Shown: one piece after another, positions 35,160-43,868 of the stretch
Layout of the letters: each line of letters opens with the position of its first letter
Position numbering within the stretch: the stretch's first letter is position 1
Origin: Promethearchaeia archaeon
GTDB lineage: Archaea; Asgardarchaeota; Lokiarchaeia; Sigyniarchaeales; SOKP01
Assembly: GCA_029856045.1 (NCBI GenBank)
Contig: JAHQWG010000016.1
Coordinates: 313,921 to 377,920, forward strand
DNA length: 64,000 nucleotides
Direction of reading: 5' to 3'
Notes under the pieces: model-generated
Seen by the model: only the letters and a program-made list of their open reading frames with translations
Databases searched by the model: none
What the model was told of the DNA's origin: nothing
Position numbers and translations under genes: made by a program

Positions 35160-36002
35160 TTGAATCTTATAGAATTTCAAAATTTTTGCTTCCGTTATGA
35201 TCATTCAGAAGATTTCGTATTGAAGGATATCAATATAAACATAGACTCAGGCAAATTCATTTTAATGTGTGGAATTACAGGTTCGGGAAAAACAAGTTTA
35301 GTCCGAGCAATGAATGGTTTGATTCCACAATTTTATCACGGTGAAATAAAAGGAAATGTATTAGTAAAAGGAAAAAATACGAAAAATGTTCCAACATCTA
35401 CATTGTCAAGAGATGTAGGATTAGTATTTCAAAATCCTGAGAATCAGTTAATAGCTATGAATGTAGAACGAGAAATTGCGTTTGGTCCGGAAAATATCGG
35501 TGTTCCTTGGGATGAAATGGATTCAAGAATTAAAGAATGTATTAAAATCACAGATATTGAACATCTTAGAAAAAAAGCACCATTTGAAATAAGTGGTGGA
35601 GAACAACAGAGGGTTGCAATTGCCTCAATACTGGCATTACAGCCAGAAATTATAATTTTTGATGAACCAACTTCACTTCTAGACCCAAAAAGTGCAATTC
35701 AAATTCTTAACTTATTGAAAAAGATCCTTCTTGAAAAAAAAGTATCTACAATAATAGTTATTGAACATAGACTGGATATTGTACTTCCTTTAGCCGATGA
35801 AATTATATTGGTTGATAAAGGGCGAATTCTTGAGCAAGGTGAAGCCCATAATGTGATAAATGGAGAAAAATTTTTAAATTCAGGAGTTAATATTCCAAAA
35901 TGTGTTTCAGTTTTTCAACAATTAATGAATCAGAATATATTTAGCGGTAAATTGCCAATTTCAATCGAAGAAACCAAAAATTTGATAAATTCAATAAAAT
36001 AG
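35160..36002 (+). CDS. ECF transporter ATPase (EcfA1-like)
   Basis: ATP-binding subunit of an energy-coupling-factor importer. Walker A GITGSGKT, Q-loop LVFQNPENQL, signature SGGEQQR, Walker B IIIFDEPTS and the switch IEHR are all intact. The QNPENQ segment and C-terminal extension are typical of ECF ATPases. It starts at TTG 35160. The second ATPase follows five bases after the stop and the T component follows that, so these three form a module. No substrate-binding S component lies next to it. Confidence 0.92.
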   Translation: MNLIEFQNFCFRYDHSEDFVLKDININIDSGKFILMCGITGSGKTSLVRAMNGLIPQFYHGEIKGNVLVKGKNTKNVPTSTLSRDVGLVFQNPENQLIAMNVEREIAFGPENIGVPWDEMDSRIKECIKITDIEHLRKKAPFEISGGEQQRVAIASILALQPEIIIFDEPTSLLDPKSAIQILNLLKKILLEKKVSTIIVIEHRLDIVLPLADEIILVDKGRILEQGEAHNVINGEKFLNSGVNIPKCVSVFQQLMNQNIFSGKLPISIEETKNLINSIK

Positions 36003-36007
36003 ACTAT

Positions 36008-36898
36008 ATGGAGAATGATAATATGGAAAAAAAACTTGAAGACCTTCAAATCTTGGTCAATAATTTGACTTATCATTATCCCGACGGGACTATTGCATTA
36101 AAAGGAGTCAACCTTAATATTTACTCAGGAGAAATTGTTGGAATAATGGGTAAAAATGGAGCAGGTAAATCTACATTAATAAAGACATTCAATGGTTTAT
36201 TGAAACCCACAACTGGAGTTGTTTATATAGAAAATGATGAAGTTAATAATGTTTTAATGTCAAAATTAACGAAAAAAGTAGGTATCGTATTTCAAAATCC
36301 CGATCTCCAATTATTTGCTAATACCGTTGAAGACGAAATTAGATTTTCACTTAAAAATTTAAATTTTACAAAAATTGAGCTTGAAAACCAAATTAGTTTA
36401 ACTCTAGAAAAATTTAAACTAAAAAAATTTCAAAACCGGACTCCTTTTACTTTATCTGGTGGAGAAAAAAAAAGATTAGCAATTGCTTCAATAATGTGCA
36501 GAAATCCCGAAATTATTGTGTTTGATGAACCTACAATTGGTCAAGATGCAGAGGGAGTAAAATTCATAAGAAATTTAATAAAAGAGAAACATTCTGAAGG
36601 AAAAACAATAATAATTGTAACCCACGATATAGAATTTGCAATAGATAATATACCAAGAACAATTCTGATGGCTGATGGTCTTATTATAGCTGATGGCCCA
36701 ACAAATAAAATTCTAAGTCAAGATCAAATTCTAAATATTGGTTATTTAATTTCACCCCAATTAATTATACTATCAAAATTTTTAATAGATTTAAAGATAA
36801 AGGTCCCTGAGGACGTATATATAAAAGAAAATATGGTCCAATTCTTAGGTTCATATTTTAAAGATAAAATGGGAATTACTGAAGGAGGGAAACCATAA
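36008..36898 (+). CDS. ECF transporter ATPase (EcfA2-like)
   Basis: Second ECF ATPase. Motifs: Walker A GKNGAGKST, Q-loop IVFQNPDLQLF, signature SGGEKKR, Walker B IIVFDEPT and switch VTHD. The long C-terminus (residues ~235-296) is consistent with the dimerisation extension of EcfA proteins. Start at ATG 36008; ATG 36023 is an alternative. Together with the upstream paralogue it would form the asymmetric ATPase heterodimer. Confidence 0.92.
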   Translation: MENDNMEKKLEDLQILVNNLTYHYPDGTIALKGVNLNIYSGEIVGIMGKNGAGKSTLIKTFNGLLKPTTGVVYIENDEVNNVLMSKLTKKVGIVFQNPDLQLFANTVEDEIRFSLKNLNFTKIELENQISLTLEKFKLKKFQNRTPFTLSGGEKKRLAIASIMCRNPEIIVFDEPTIGQDAEGVKFIRNLIKEKHSEGKTIIIVTHDIEFAIDNIPRTILMADGLIIADGPTNKILSQDQILNIGYLISPQLIILSKFLIDLKIKVPEDVYIKENMVQFLGSYFKDKMGITEGGKP

Positions 36899-36912
36899 TA
36901 TCCTTTGAATTC

Positions 36913-37665
36913 ATGGAAGCTTTCAAATTTATTCAAAAGAAGACAATTATTCATATTTTAGACCCTAGAACTAAGCTTCTACTAGCAATCATTTATAGTA
37001 TTCTCGCAATTATATTTGAAGAAATTTTCATTCTTTTTTTTGTATTTCTTTCATTATTTCCATTCATTCTCGCTGGACAATTATTCAAAAAATGGATTAA
37101 AAGTATTCGGGGAATGACATTCTTATTTTTATTGCTAATTATTTTCAATACACTTTTTAGCACATTTTCTAGATCCATATCAATGATAATACGTATAATG
37201 ATTATGGTAAGTTCATTTTCATTATTCTTTTTAACAGTTCATCCTGACGATCTCATGCTTTCTCTTCTTTCTCTTAAAGTACCTTACAATATTGCATTTT
37301 CATTTTCATTATCTTTTCGATTTGTACCAACAATTGCAATTGAAGCTCAAAATATAATTGATGCTCAAAAAAGCAGGGGATATGAAATGGAACAAGGTGG
37401 TTTAATATCACAAGCAAGAAATTTAATACCCTTATTAATTCCATTAATTGTCTGCTCACTAAAAAGAGCCTTTCACATTGCTGAAAGTCTAGATTCCAGA
37501 GCTTTTGGAAGTACTAAAAATAGAACCTATTATTATTCCATCAAATATGCAAAAAAAGATTGGTTATTAACGATTATTCTTATCTCGTTATTTATTTTTG
37601 GAGTTATTGTTAAAATCTTCCCAGAATTCTTACCTACGTGGTTCTATTGGAAATTAAAAGTGTAA
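36913..37665 (+). CDS. ECF transporter transmembrane T component (EcfT)
   Basis: A 250-residue membrane protein with about five to six hydrophobic segments. The two coupling motifs that touch the ATPases are visible: QKSRGYEMEQGG and LDSRAFGST, corresponding to the Ala-Arg-Gly/Ala type signatures. The N-terminus has HILDPRTKLLLAI, a strong EcfT opening. It closes the A1-A2-T gene set. The vitamin or metal imported cannot be deduced without the S component, which may be encoded elsewhere. Confidence 0.9.
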   Translation: MEAFKFIQKKTIIHILDPRTKLLLAIIYSILAIIFEEIFILFFVFLSLFPFILAGQLFKKWIKSIRGMTFLFLLLIIFNTLFSTFSRSISMIIRIMIMVSSFSLFFLTVHPDDLMLSLLSLKVPYNIAFSFSLSFRFVPTIAIEAQNIIDAQKSRGYEMEQGGLISQARNLIPLLIPLIVCSLKRAFHIAESLDSRAFGSTKNRTYYYSIKYAKKDWLLTIILISLFIFGVIVKIFPEFLPTWFYWKLKV

Positions 37666-37698
37666 AATATATTTAAAAGAAAATATTTCTGATTTAAA

Positions 37699-38406
37699 TT
37701 GATAAAAAAAACAATTTCAATAGAAATTCAAGGTGAAAATAAAGAAATCTATTTAGGATTTGATGATCTTAAGATTAGTATTAAATATTTGAAAGAAAAA
37801 TATAACTTACAAGATAATGATGATCTTATTAATCTTTTTTTAACACTAATTTCTAAGTTAGAACGTCAATATAGTCCATCTACTATACAAATCTTTAATT
37901 CTGAGTTTGTTATTTCTCCAGAACATATTATTACAGCATTTTATCACACATATAAGGCGTTTAATAATAAAATAAACATATCTAATCAAAAAAATATTGA
38001 GTTTTTACTATATCTCTCCACTAAAAGGCAAATCTCCAATGCGCTCAATTATTTTGGAATTAAAATTGAAGATATAGATCAAGATTCCTCAATAAATATA
38101 GGATATTTTATTGCTAGCTATGAAAATAATGTTAATTTAATTAAAAGGAGAATTATAGAAAAACTTAATGCTATTGAGGGAATATCATTGATTACAGAAA
38201 AATCTTTAACAAAACTTCAAAAAATTATCAATTTTTTTAATATTTCTATCAATCAGCTTGAAATTTACTTTCATTCCCATGAAAAGGAATTTATTTCTGA
38301 TAATTTTCTAGAGAATAATAATTTAAACGATTTATATAACATATGCTTAGAGATAATTTTGGAAAAAATGGTATTGTTGTCTCTAGAAAAAGTCTCTATT
38401 GAATAA
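37699..38406 (+). CDS. cgi121: KEOPS complex subunit Cgi121
   Basis: A 235-residue protein starting at TTG. The segment NIEFLLYLSTKRQISNALNYFGIK matches the Cgi121/TPRKB core, where an LSGxRQI-type stretch precedes an AxxxFGI helix; the usual glycine is Thr here. Cgi121 delivers the tRNA 3' end to KEOPS for t6A37 synthesis. The N- and C-terminal regions are longer than in compact archaeal homologues (~150 aa). Assignment is by motif and by context with pcc1 upstream and sua5 nearby. Its 3' end overlaps the convergent THUMP gene by 11 bases. Confidence 0.72.
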   Translation: MIKKTISIEIQGENKEIYLGFDDLKISIKYLKEKYNLQDNDDLINLFLTLISKLERQYSPSTIQIFNSEFVISPEHIITAFYHTYKAFNNKINISNQKNIEFLLYLSTKRQISNALNYFGIKIEDIDQDSSINIGYFIASYENNVNLIKRRIIEKLNAIEGISLITEKSLTKLQKIINFFNISINQLEIYFHSHEKEFISDNFLENNNLNDLYNICLEIILEKMVLLSLEKVSIE

Positions 38407-38929
38407 TACGAACTTGTTCTTTAGCTACACTTAAAATGTCACTTTTTGTTATAAATGATATACCAGTAAAACCCCCCAATATCTCAATATTTACGATTTT
38501 ATCTGGCTCTTTTAAATCTACTTTATTTTGAAGATCAGTTGCTATATGTTCAATTATTTTTAATTTAGAAGTCGCAAAATTTCTTTTTTGAATTTGTATT
38601 TTAAATGTTTCATTTTTTTTTATAGCTTTATGAAACTTATCAATAACTTTCATTTTTATTAAATCTAAATCGGTTTCACAAACATATTCAATAGGAGTTA
38701 TTTTTAAGACATATTGAAAAAAATAGGGATTTCTTAGTATAATTTTCCTTAATTTTTTTATACATTTTTTGGGATTTAAATTTGTAAATGCAATAAATAA
38801 TCCAGGGAACTCCACTCTAAAAATTAAGGGAAATTCATCACCCATCATAAATAATAAAAACCAAAGCTCTGCTTTAGCATTTATTTCATTATTTCTTGAT
38901 GTGGATATTAACATATTAAAATTTTTCAT
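38396..38929 (-). CDS. THUMP-domain protein, Tan1-like
   Basis: A 177-residue protein whose opening FNMLISTSRNNEINAKAELWFLL and later FKIQIQKRNFATSKLKIIEHIA, VDLKEPDKIVNIEIL segments match the archaeal/eukaryotic Tan1 THUMP pattern. Tan1 binds tRNA and assists cytidine-12 acetylation. There is no catalytic domain. The ATG overlaps the upstream sua5 stop by one base, so the two tRNA-modification genes are coupled. Confidence 0.78.
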   Translation of the reverse strand: MKNFNMLISTSRNNEINAKAELWFLLFMMGDEFPLIFRVEFPGLFIAFTNLNPKKCIKKLRKIILRNPYFFQYVLKITPIEYVCETDLDLIKMKVIDKFHKAIKKNETFKIQIQKRNFATSKLKIIEHIATDLQNKVDLKEPDKIVNIEILGGFTGISFITKSDILSVAKEQVRIIQ

Positions 38930-39603
38930 TAAATTCCTCCATCATCAATAATTTTTAAAATTTCTTCCTTAGAAATTGAACCGATTCTTAAAAATTTCAA
39001 TTCTGACTTTTTTTTTGCTGAAGAACAATCAACAATTGTGCTGGGAATTTGTGTTAATGTCTTTCCACCATCTAATATTACATCTATTTGACCAAATAAT
39101 AATTTTGGTATATATTCTCCTTCTATAATGTTCTCTTGATCAGAAAGATTTGCGGAAGTTCCGATAATTCCCCCTAAAACGCCCTTACTTTTAAGATTTC
39201 CTAAAATTGCAAGTATTACCTCGTTCTCAGGGACTCTAATCGCAACAGTTTGTTTACCGCCTGTTAATTCTTGAGGTATAGATTTTGAAATCTTTTTAAC
39301 AATAATAGTTACTTGTCCTGGCCAAAAATATTCAGCAATTTGACTCGCATATAAATTAAATTCTCCGATCTTTTTTGCTTCTTTTATATCGCTAACTAGA
39401 ATTGGAAGCCCCTTATCCTTTTCTCTAAATTTCATTTCGAAAATCCTTTTAATCACTTTAAGATTTTGTGGGTCACCACCGAGACCATAAACGGTATTTG
39501 TTGGATATGCAATTATTTTACCTTCAATTACTGCATCAGCTGCTTTCTCCAAAAAAATTTGGTCCAATTTATTATCTCCGCTCAATTTTAATAGTAATCC
39601 CAT
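38929..39603 (-). CDS. sua5: Threonylcarbamoyl-AMP synthase, Sua5/YciO/YrdC family
   Basis: Makes threonylcarbamoyl-AMP from threonine, bicarbonate and ATP, the donor used by KEOPS. The YrdC fold is clear: IIAYPTNTVYGLGGDP, IFEMKFREKDKGLPIL, AEYFWPGQVTIIVKK, VAIRVPENEVI, GGIIGTSANLS and STIVDCS. At ~224 residues it is the short form without the C-terminal Sua5 domain. The ATG at 39603 is preferred over an in-frame TTG at 39615. It is coupled to the THUMP gene downstream. Confidence 0.93.
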   Translation of the reverse strand: MGLLLKLSGDNKLDQIFLEKAADAVIEGKIIAYPTNTVYGLGGDPQNLKVIKRIFEMKFREKDKGLPILVSDIKEAKKIGEFNLYASQIAEYFWPGQVTIIVKKISKSIPQELTGGKQTVAIRVPENEVILAILGNLKSKGVLGGIIGTSANLSDQENIIEGEYIPKLLFGQIDVILDGGKTLTQIPSTIVDCSSAKKKSELKFLRIGSISKEEILKIIDDGGI

Positions 39604-39638
39604 TATAAAAATCAACTTAATTTCTTTTTAAAAAATCT

Positions 39639-40085
39639 TTATTTCTCTGGTGGTTTCCATTTTTCATAATATATCTCAAACTTTCTTAGTAACACCTTTG
39701 GTTCTATCTTTCTGTTCTCACTCATTGCCTTAAATGCTTCTAACATGACTTCTAATTGTAGTAATTGAAATTCTTGATTTTTTTCATCGCTGGTTGTAAG
39801 AAATCGGTGCGTTATTTCATTAGTCTTGAAAATTTCCATAGAATTAATGTTGTAAATATCTAGAAAATAACCAATAAAGAAGGCTCCGAGAAGTATTATA
39901 GGAAATGCTATTATCAATATCCAAAAAGTAATTTCAAATGCTATAAAAATAAGAGAAACAGCACTGATTGTGGACATTGCGATTTGATAATATGACTGCC
40001 CCATCTTGAGTCGAGACATTTGCCTTCCGAGAAATCGAGCTGTTTTTACCCATTTTGACTTTCTAACTTTTTTGTCATTAAACAT
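39639..40085 (-). CDS. Small membrane protein of unknown function
   Basis: A 148-residue protein with a basic N-terminus, two adjacent hydrophobic helices (~37-58 and ~59-75) and a soluble C-terminal half that is helical and charged (FQLLQLEVMLEAFKAM). The positive-inside rule predicts both ends in the cytoplasm. No family is recognised. It lies between sua5 and the oxidoreductase genes on the same strand. Confidence 0.55.
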   Translation of the reverse strand: MFNDKKVRKSKWVKTARFLGRQMSRLKMGQSYYQIAMSTISAVSLIFIAFEITFWILIIAFPIILLGAFFIGYFLDIYNINSMEIFKTNEITHRFLTTSDEKNQEFQLLQLEVMLEAFKAMSENRKIEPKVLLRKFEIYYEKWKPPEK

Positions 40086-40137
40086 CTTTTCACTTTTTAA
40101 TTTTAATTATTAATGAATGATTTTTTTGGATTTAATT

Positions 40138-41058
40138 TTAATATTCACTTTTATCCTTTAATTCTAATTCCAACTCAATGTGTTTCCATGCATTTTCTAT
40201 ATTTTCTTGCCATTTAACTAAACCAAGCTCAGAAAGTGTGTTAAATCTCTTTTGAATCTCTAAATACTCTTGAATTGGTCTGCGTTTCGAATGATCTAAA
40301 TATTTTTTACTCGGCTTAGATAATTTAAATTCACCATTTTCAACTTCATATAATATCCAAAATCCAGTTTCCACAGCCAATTTTCCTATTTTTACGGTAT
40401 CTTCAGAAGCAAAACCCCAACCAGGGGGACAGGGGGCAAGAATGTGAATATATCTAAATCCTTTAATTTCTTTCGCTTTCTTAAATTTTTCATAAAGATC
40501 AATTGGATAAGAAGTACAACATGTAGCTACATATGGGACGTTATGAGCCGCCACTATTGCAGGTAAATTCTTTTTGAATCGTTGTTTTCCAAAGGGTGTC
40601 GTTGTAGTTCTAGCCCCATGAGGTGTAGACGAGCTTCTTTGAATACCGGTGTTCATATAAGCTTCATTATCATAACAGACATAAAGAATATTAGAATTTC
40701 TTTCTGCTGCACCACTTATACCTTGAATCCCAATATCTGTTGTTCCACCATCTCCTGCAAAAACTAAAGAAGTCATATCATCCCAACCTTTAGCTTTAAA
40801 CGCTGCATCTAGACCAGATGCCGCTGCTGCTGCAGCAGCAAATGCCATATTAATAAAAGGGAAATTTGAGGCAGTTTTAGGCCATAACCCAACAACCACA
40901 TTAAGGCAGCTTGCCGGAGCAACCAGAACGGTCTTAGGACCGAGCGCTTTCATCGCCCATCTAAGTGCCAATTCCAATCCACAACCAGCACACGTTGAAT
41001 TTCCTGCTAAGAAGAATTCTTCTCTAGCTGTTTCTTGCAATTCTTTTAAACTAACCAT
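40138..41058 (-). CDS. porB: Pyruvate/2-oxoacid:ferredoxin oxidoreductase beta subunit
   Basis: Thiamine pyrophosphate- and [4Fe-4S]-binding subunit. The cysteine pair STCAGCGLELALRWAM, the TPP motif FAGDGGTTDIGIQG followed by YDNEAYMNTGIQRS, the TTTTPFGK segment and late cysteines in ATCCTSYP match PorB. With four clustered subunits it decarboxylates pyruvate (or a related 2-oxoacid) to acyl-CoA, reducing ferredoxin. A GGAGG precedes the ATG by nine bases. Last gene of the minus-strand gamma-delta-alpha-beta operon. Confidence 0.93.
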   Translation of the reverse strand: MVSLKELQETAREEFFLAGNSTCAGCGLELALRWAMKALGPKTVLVAPASCLNVVVGLWPKTASNFPFINMAFAAAAAAASGLDAAFKAKGWDDMTSLVFAGDGGTTDIGIQGISGAAERNSNILYVCYDNEAYMNTGIQRSSSTPHGARTTTTPFGKQRFKKNLPAIVAAHNVPYVATCCTSYPIDLYEKFKKAKEIKGFRYIHILAPCPPGWGFASEDTVKIGKLAVETGFWILYEVENGEFKLSKPSKKYLDHSKRRPIQEYLEIQKRFNTLSELGLVKWQENIENAWKHIELELELKDKSEY

Positions 41059-41060
41059 TG

Positions 41061-42296
41061 TTATTTTACCTCCAAAATGCCATCCCAGAGAGTCCCATGT
41101 ATCATATCCTGTGGAAATTCTCCTGTCTCTTTTAATTTTATTAATTTTTTAAATTCTTCCTTCTGTTGTTCTACTGATACTTCTCTCCCTCCAATTCCAG
41201 TAATAATCGGTAGAATAGTTGTATCAATTCCTGTTCCGTGAAGTGCGCTTTTACATTCAGAACTAACTGCACCTCCAGTTGGTGATCCAAAAGCTGTATC
41301 TCGATCAACTACTCCAATAACATCAACCTTTTTCGCTATGTTTATAATTTCCTCAGTAGGAAATGGTCTAAAATGTCTTAATTTTACTGAACCCACTTTA
41401 TAACCCTCCTGTCTTAATTCATCTACTGCCTGCTCTGCTTGTAGTGCAAGCCCTCCAATATTAATCAATGCTACTTCCGCATCATCCATCTTATATTCTT
41501 GAATAAGTCCATTTCCATAACTTCTTCCAAAGATCTTTTCAAATTCTAAAGCAGTTTGTTTAATTATATGCCTCGATTTTATCATTTCATCATGAATTTT
41601 CATTCTGAATTCATAATAAAAACCAGAAGGCATAATTAGATTTCCATGCATCATTGGTCTTTCTGGATCAATAAAAATATGTGGCCAGCCTTTTTCATCA
41701 GGTAAAGGCGGCAGAAATTTTTCTAATTTATCATCAGGCTCAATAATTACTGGTTTAGATGTGTGTGATAATACGAAACCTCCATATGCAACAAACATTG
41801 GGAGTAAAACTTCCTCATTTTCACAAATCTTATAGGCCATTAAAACGCTATCATAAATCTCTTGATGTGAAGATGCGAATGAAATTAACCATCCAGCGTC
41901 TCTCTGTGAAATTACATCAGTAAAATCCGCCCATATATTCCACGGAGGAGCAATTCCACGCGATGCAATAGTCATTACTATAGGTAATCTCGCACCAGCT
42001 GCCCAATGAACCATCTCACTCATATATAAAAGACCTTGTCCTGCTGTTGCGGAAAAAGTTCTGGTTCCAGCAATGCTTGCACCTACTAGAGCAGCCATGA
42101 CTGAGTGTTCCGATTCAACTTTAATATATTGGGCTGGCATATCTCCAGAATCGACAAAATCTGAAAGTTTTTCAACAACAGTTGTTTGTGGAGTAATTGG
42201 ATAAGCACTTATAACTTGAACCTTTGCTGAGCGTGCTGCATAAGCTGCTGCAACATTACCTGTAATAAACTTAATTTCCTGTTCTTTTTGACTCAT
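41061..42296 (-). CDS. porA: Pyruvate/2-oxoacid:ferredoxin oxidoreductase alpha subunit
   Basis: The 411-residue alpha chain has AAYAARSAKVQVISAYPITPQTTVVE at the N-terminus, EHSVMAALVGASIAGTRTFSATAGQGLLYM, and the PWNIWADFTDVISQRDAGW substrate-region segment typical of pyruvate enzymes. The C-terminal domain has VGVVDRDTAFGSPTGG. The RD-rich motif favours pyruvate over branched-chain oxoacids, but specificity cannot be proved by eye. It overlaps the delta gene stop by one base and is two bases from porB. Confidence 0.93.
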   Translation of the reverse strand: MSQKEQEIKFITGNVAAAYAARSAKVQVISAYPITPQTTVVEKLSDFVDSGDMPAQYIKVESEHSVMAALVGASIAGTRTFSATAGQGLLYMSEMVHWAAGARLPIVMTIASRGIAPPWNIWADFTDVISQRDAGWLISFASSHQEIYDSVLMAYKICENEEVLLPMFVAYGGFVLSHTSKPVIIEPDDKLEKFLPPLPDEKGWPHIFIDPERPMMHGNLIMPSGFYYEFRMKIHDEMIKSRHIIKQTALEFEKIFGRSYGNGLIQEYKMDDAEVALINIGGLALQAEQAVDELRQEGYKVGSVKLRHFRPFPTEEIINIAKKVDVIGVVDRDTAFGSPTGGAVSSECKSALHGTGIDTTILPIITGIGGREVSVEQQKEEFKKLIKLKETGEFPQDMIHGTLWDGILEVK

Positions 42297-42625
42297 TATT
42301 CAAATTCACTCTCCCTTTTCATTTCTATTGCTTTAACAGGACATTCTTTTGCACAAATTCCACAACCTTTACAATAAGTATAGTCTATTATGAAAAATTC
42401 ATCTTCACTCTTTTGTACAACTCCTTCTGGACAATACATCCAGCAAAAACCACATTTAGTACATTTTTTTTTATCTATTACAGGTCTAAAAACCCTCCAA
42501 TCTCCAGTCTCTCCCATACTTCCATAACAAGGAAATGATATGGGAATTGGGGTTAATTCCTTCCAATTTTTATAATTTTGAAGTTTAGGTCTTTTATCTT
42601 TACTTTCCGCTATTATTTTCCACAT
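42296..42625 (-). CDS. porD: Oxidoreductase delta subunit, 2x[4Fe-4S] ferredoxin-like
   Basis: A 109-residue ferredoxin-type subunit with two cluster motifs, CTKCGFCWMYCPEG and CKGCGICAKECPVKA. The N-terminal ~45 residues, including PCYGSMGETGDWRVFRPV, are characteristic of PorD. It relays electrons from the beta-subunit cluster to external ferredoxin. It lies between gamma and alpha with minimal gaps. Confidence 0.93.
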   Translation of the reverse strand: MWKIIAESKDKRPKLQNYKNWKELTPIPISFPCYGSMGETGDWRVFRPVIDKKKCTKCGFCWMYCPEGVVQKSEDEFFIIDYTYCKGCGICAKECPVKAIEMKRESEFE

Positions 42626-42627
42626 AA

Positions 42628-43206
42628 TTAAATCATCTCCTTAACCATTTCAAATGCATCTCTAGCTGTTTTCATATTTTTCTCAGCTCTTGAACCAAAT
42701 TTTTTTTTAATAACTTTTTCCATAATATCTAGGCCATAAAACCCAGATACCTTAGCAAATGCTCCCAACATTGGGATATTTAAAATTGGAAACCCCTCTA
42801 TTGCTAATTCATGCTTTAAAGAAATGCCAGTTGCATCAACCATATAAATTTTAACATTTTTTGGCAAATTATTATTAAATTCAATTTTATGATCGGTATT
42901 AATGATTAAAATCACTCCCTCTTTAATAGTAGCAAACACTCTGGGAATCTTTAATAGAGTAGTATCAAAAATAAATATAAAATCCGGGTCAGTTACACTA
43001 CTATAAGATCTAATTTGAGCATCCCTAGATATTCTAGAAAAAGCTTGTATTGGAGCACCCCTTCGTTCGGCACCAATTATTGGTATAGCTATTGCATCTT
43101 TAAAACCACTTTCATATGCCATTTCTGACAGTAACTGGGAAGCGGTAATAGCAGTTTGACCCCCCCTCCCGTTAAAGGCAATTTCAATAATTTTTTTCTC
43201 TATCAT
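42628..43206 (-). CDS. porC: Pyruvate/2-oxoacid:ferredoxin oxidoreductase gamma subunit
   Basis: First gene of the oxidoreductase operon, 192 residues. It has the gamma-family opening IEIAFNGRGGQTAITASQLLSEMAYESG and the GAERRGAPIQAFSRIS segment. Later PMLGAFAKVSGF is also typical. The fold is alpha/beta and binds the CoA-containing interface. A 101-base spacer upstream is shared with the divergent ZPR1 gene and presumably holds both promoters. Confidence 0.92.
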   Translation of the reverse strand: MIEKKIIEIAFNGRGGQTAITASQLLSEMAYESGFKDAIAIPIIGAERRGAPIQAFSRISRDAQIRSYSSVTDPDFIFIFDTTLLKIPRVFATIKEGVILIINTDHKIEFNNNLPKNVKIYMVDATGISLKHELAIEGFPILNIPMLGAFAKVSGFYGLDIMEKVIKKKFGSRAEKNMKTARDAFEMVKEMI

Positions 43207-43307
43207 TTTTCAATGCTCCATTGTAATGTATAATTTTAAAGTGTTCAAAATATTTGTTTTTATTTTTAATAAAATATTTCATAATAAAATTATAATTATA
43301 ATTATAT

Positions 43308-43853
43308 ATGGCAAAGATTAAAAAAGATGACTCTGGAAAGGATTTAGGCTTTGATTGTCCTGTCTGTAAAAAAGGAAGACTCATTTTAAGTAAGCATATT
43401 CATGAACTTCCAGATGGAGATAAATATCTCATCATGAAATTCGAATGCAATAAGTGCGATTTTAAGAAAAATGATCTTATTCCAGTAGAAACACCCATTA
43501 AACCAGGTAAATTTTTTTTAAACGTTAATGAGAAAGAAGACTTAAAATCAAAAGTTTTTAGGGCCTCTTCAGGTATATTAGAAATCCCTGAATTAGAAAT
43601 GGAAATTGAGCCAGGTCCTGCAGCAGACTTTTATATTACAAATATTGAGGGTGTATTATCTAGAATGAAAGATGCTGTTTTATTTTTTAAAAAAGGGTTA
43701 TCTGAAGAAAATCAAAAAGTGAATAAAATCCTTGAAAATATAGATAGGGCCATTAATGGGGAATTTAAATTCACATTAATAATAACTGATGAATTAGGAG
43801 GGAGTTATATCGTGCCCGTTAATAAAAAGTCATTAAAAATTGAATATTTTTAA
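43308..43853 (+). CDS. ZPR1-type zinc finger protein
   Basis: A single-unit archaeal ZPR1 of 181 residues. A four-cysteine finger CPVC ... CNKC sits at ~17-52, followed by the ZPR1 beta-rich domain with KSKVFRASSGILEIPELEMEIEPGP and ITNIEGVLSRM, the hallmark TTVEG-like turn. In eukaryotes ZPR1 chaperones eEF1A; the archaeal role is not established. Start at ATG 43308, nearly leaderless in an AT-rich divergent promoter region. Confidence 0.88.
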   Translation: MAKIKKDDSGKDLGFDCPVCKKGRLILSKHIHELPDGDKYLIMKFECNKCDFKKNDLIPVETPIKPGKFFLNVNEKEDLKSKVFRASSGILEIPELEMEIEPGPAADFYITNIEGVLSRMKDAVLFFKKGLSEENQKVNKILENIDRAINGEFKFTLIITDELGGSYIVPVNKKSLKIEYF

Positions 43854-43868
43854 AAAAGATTAAACTTT

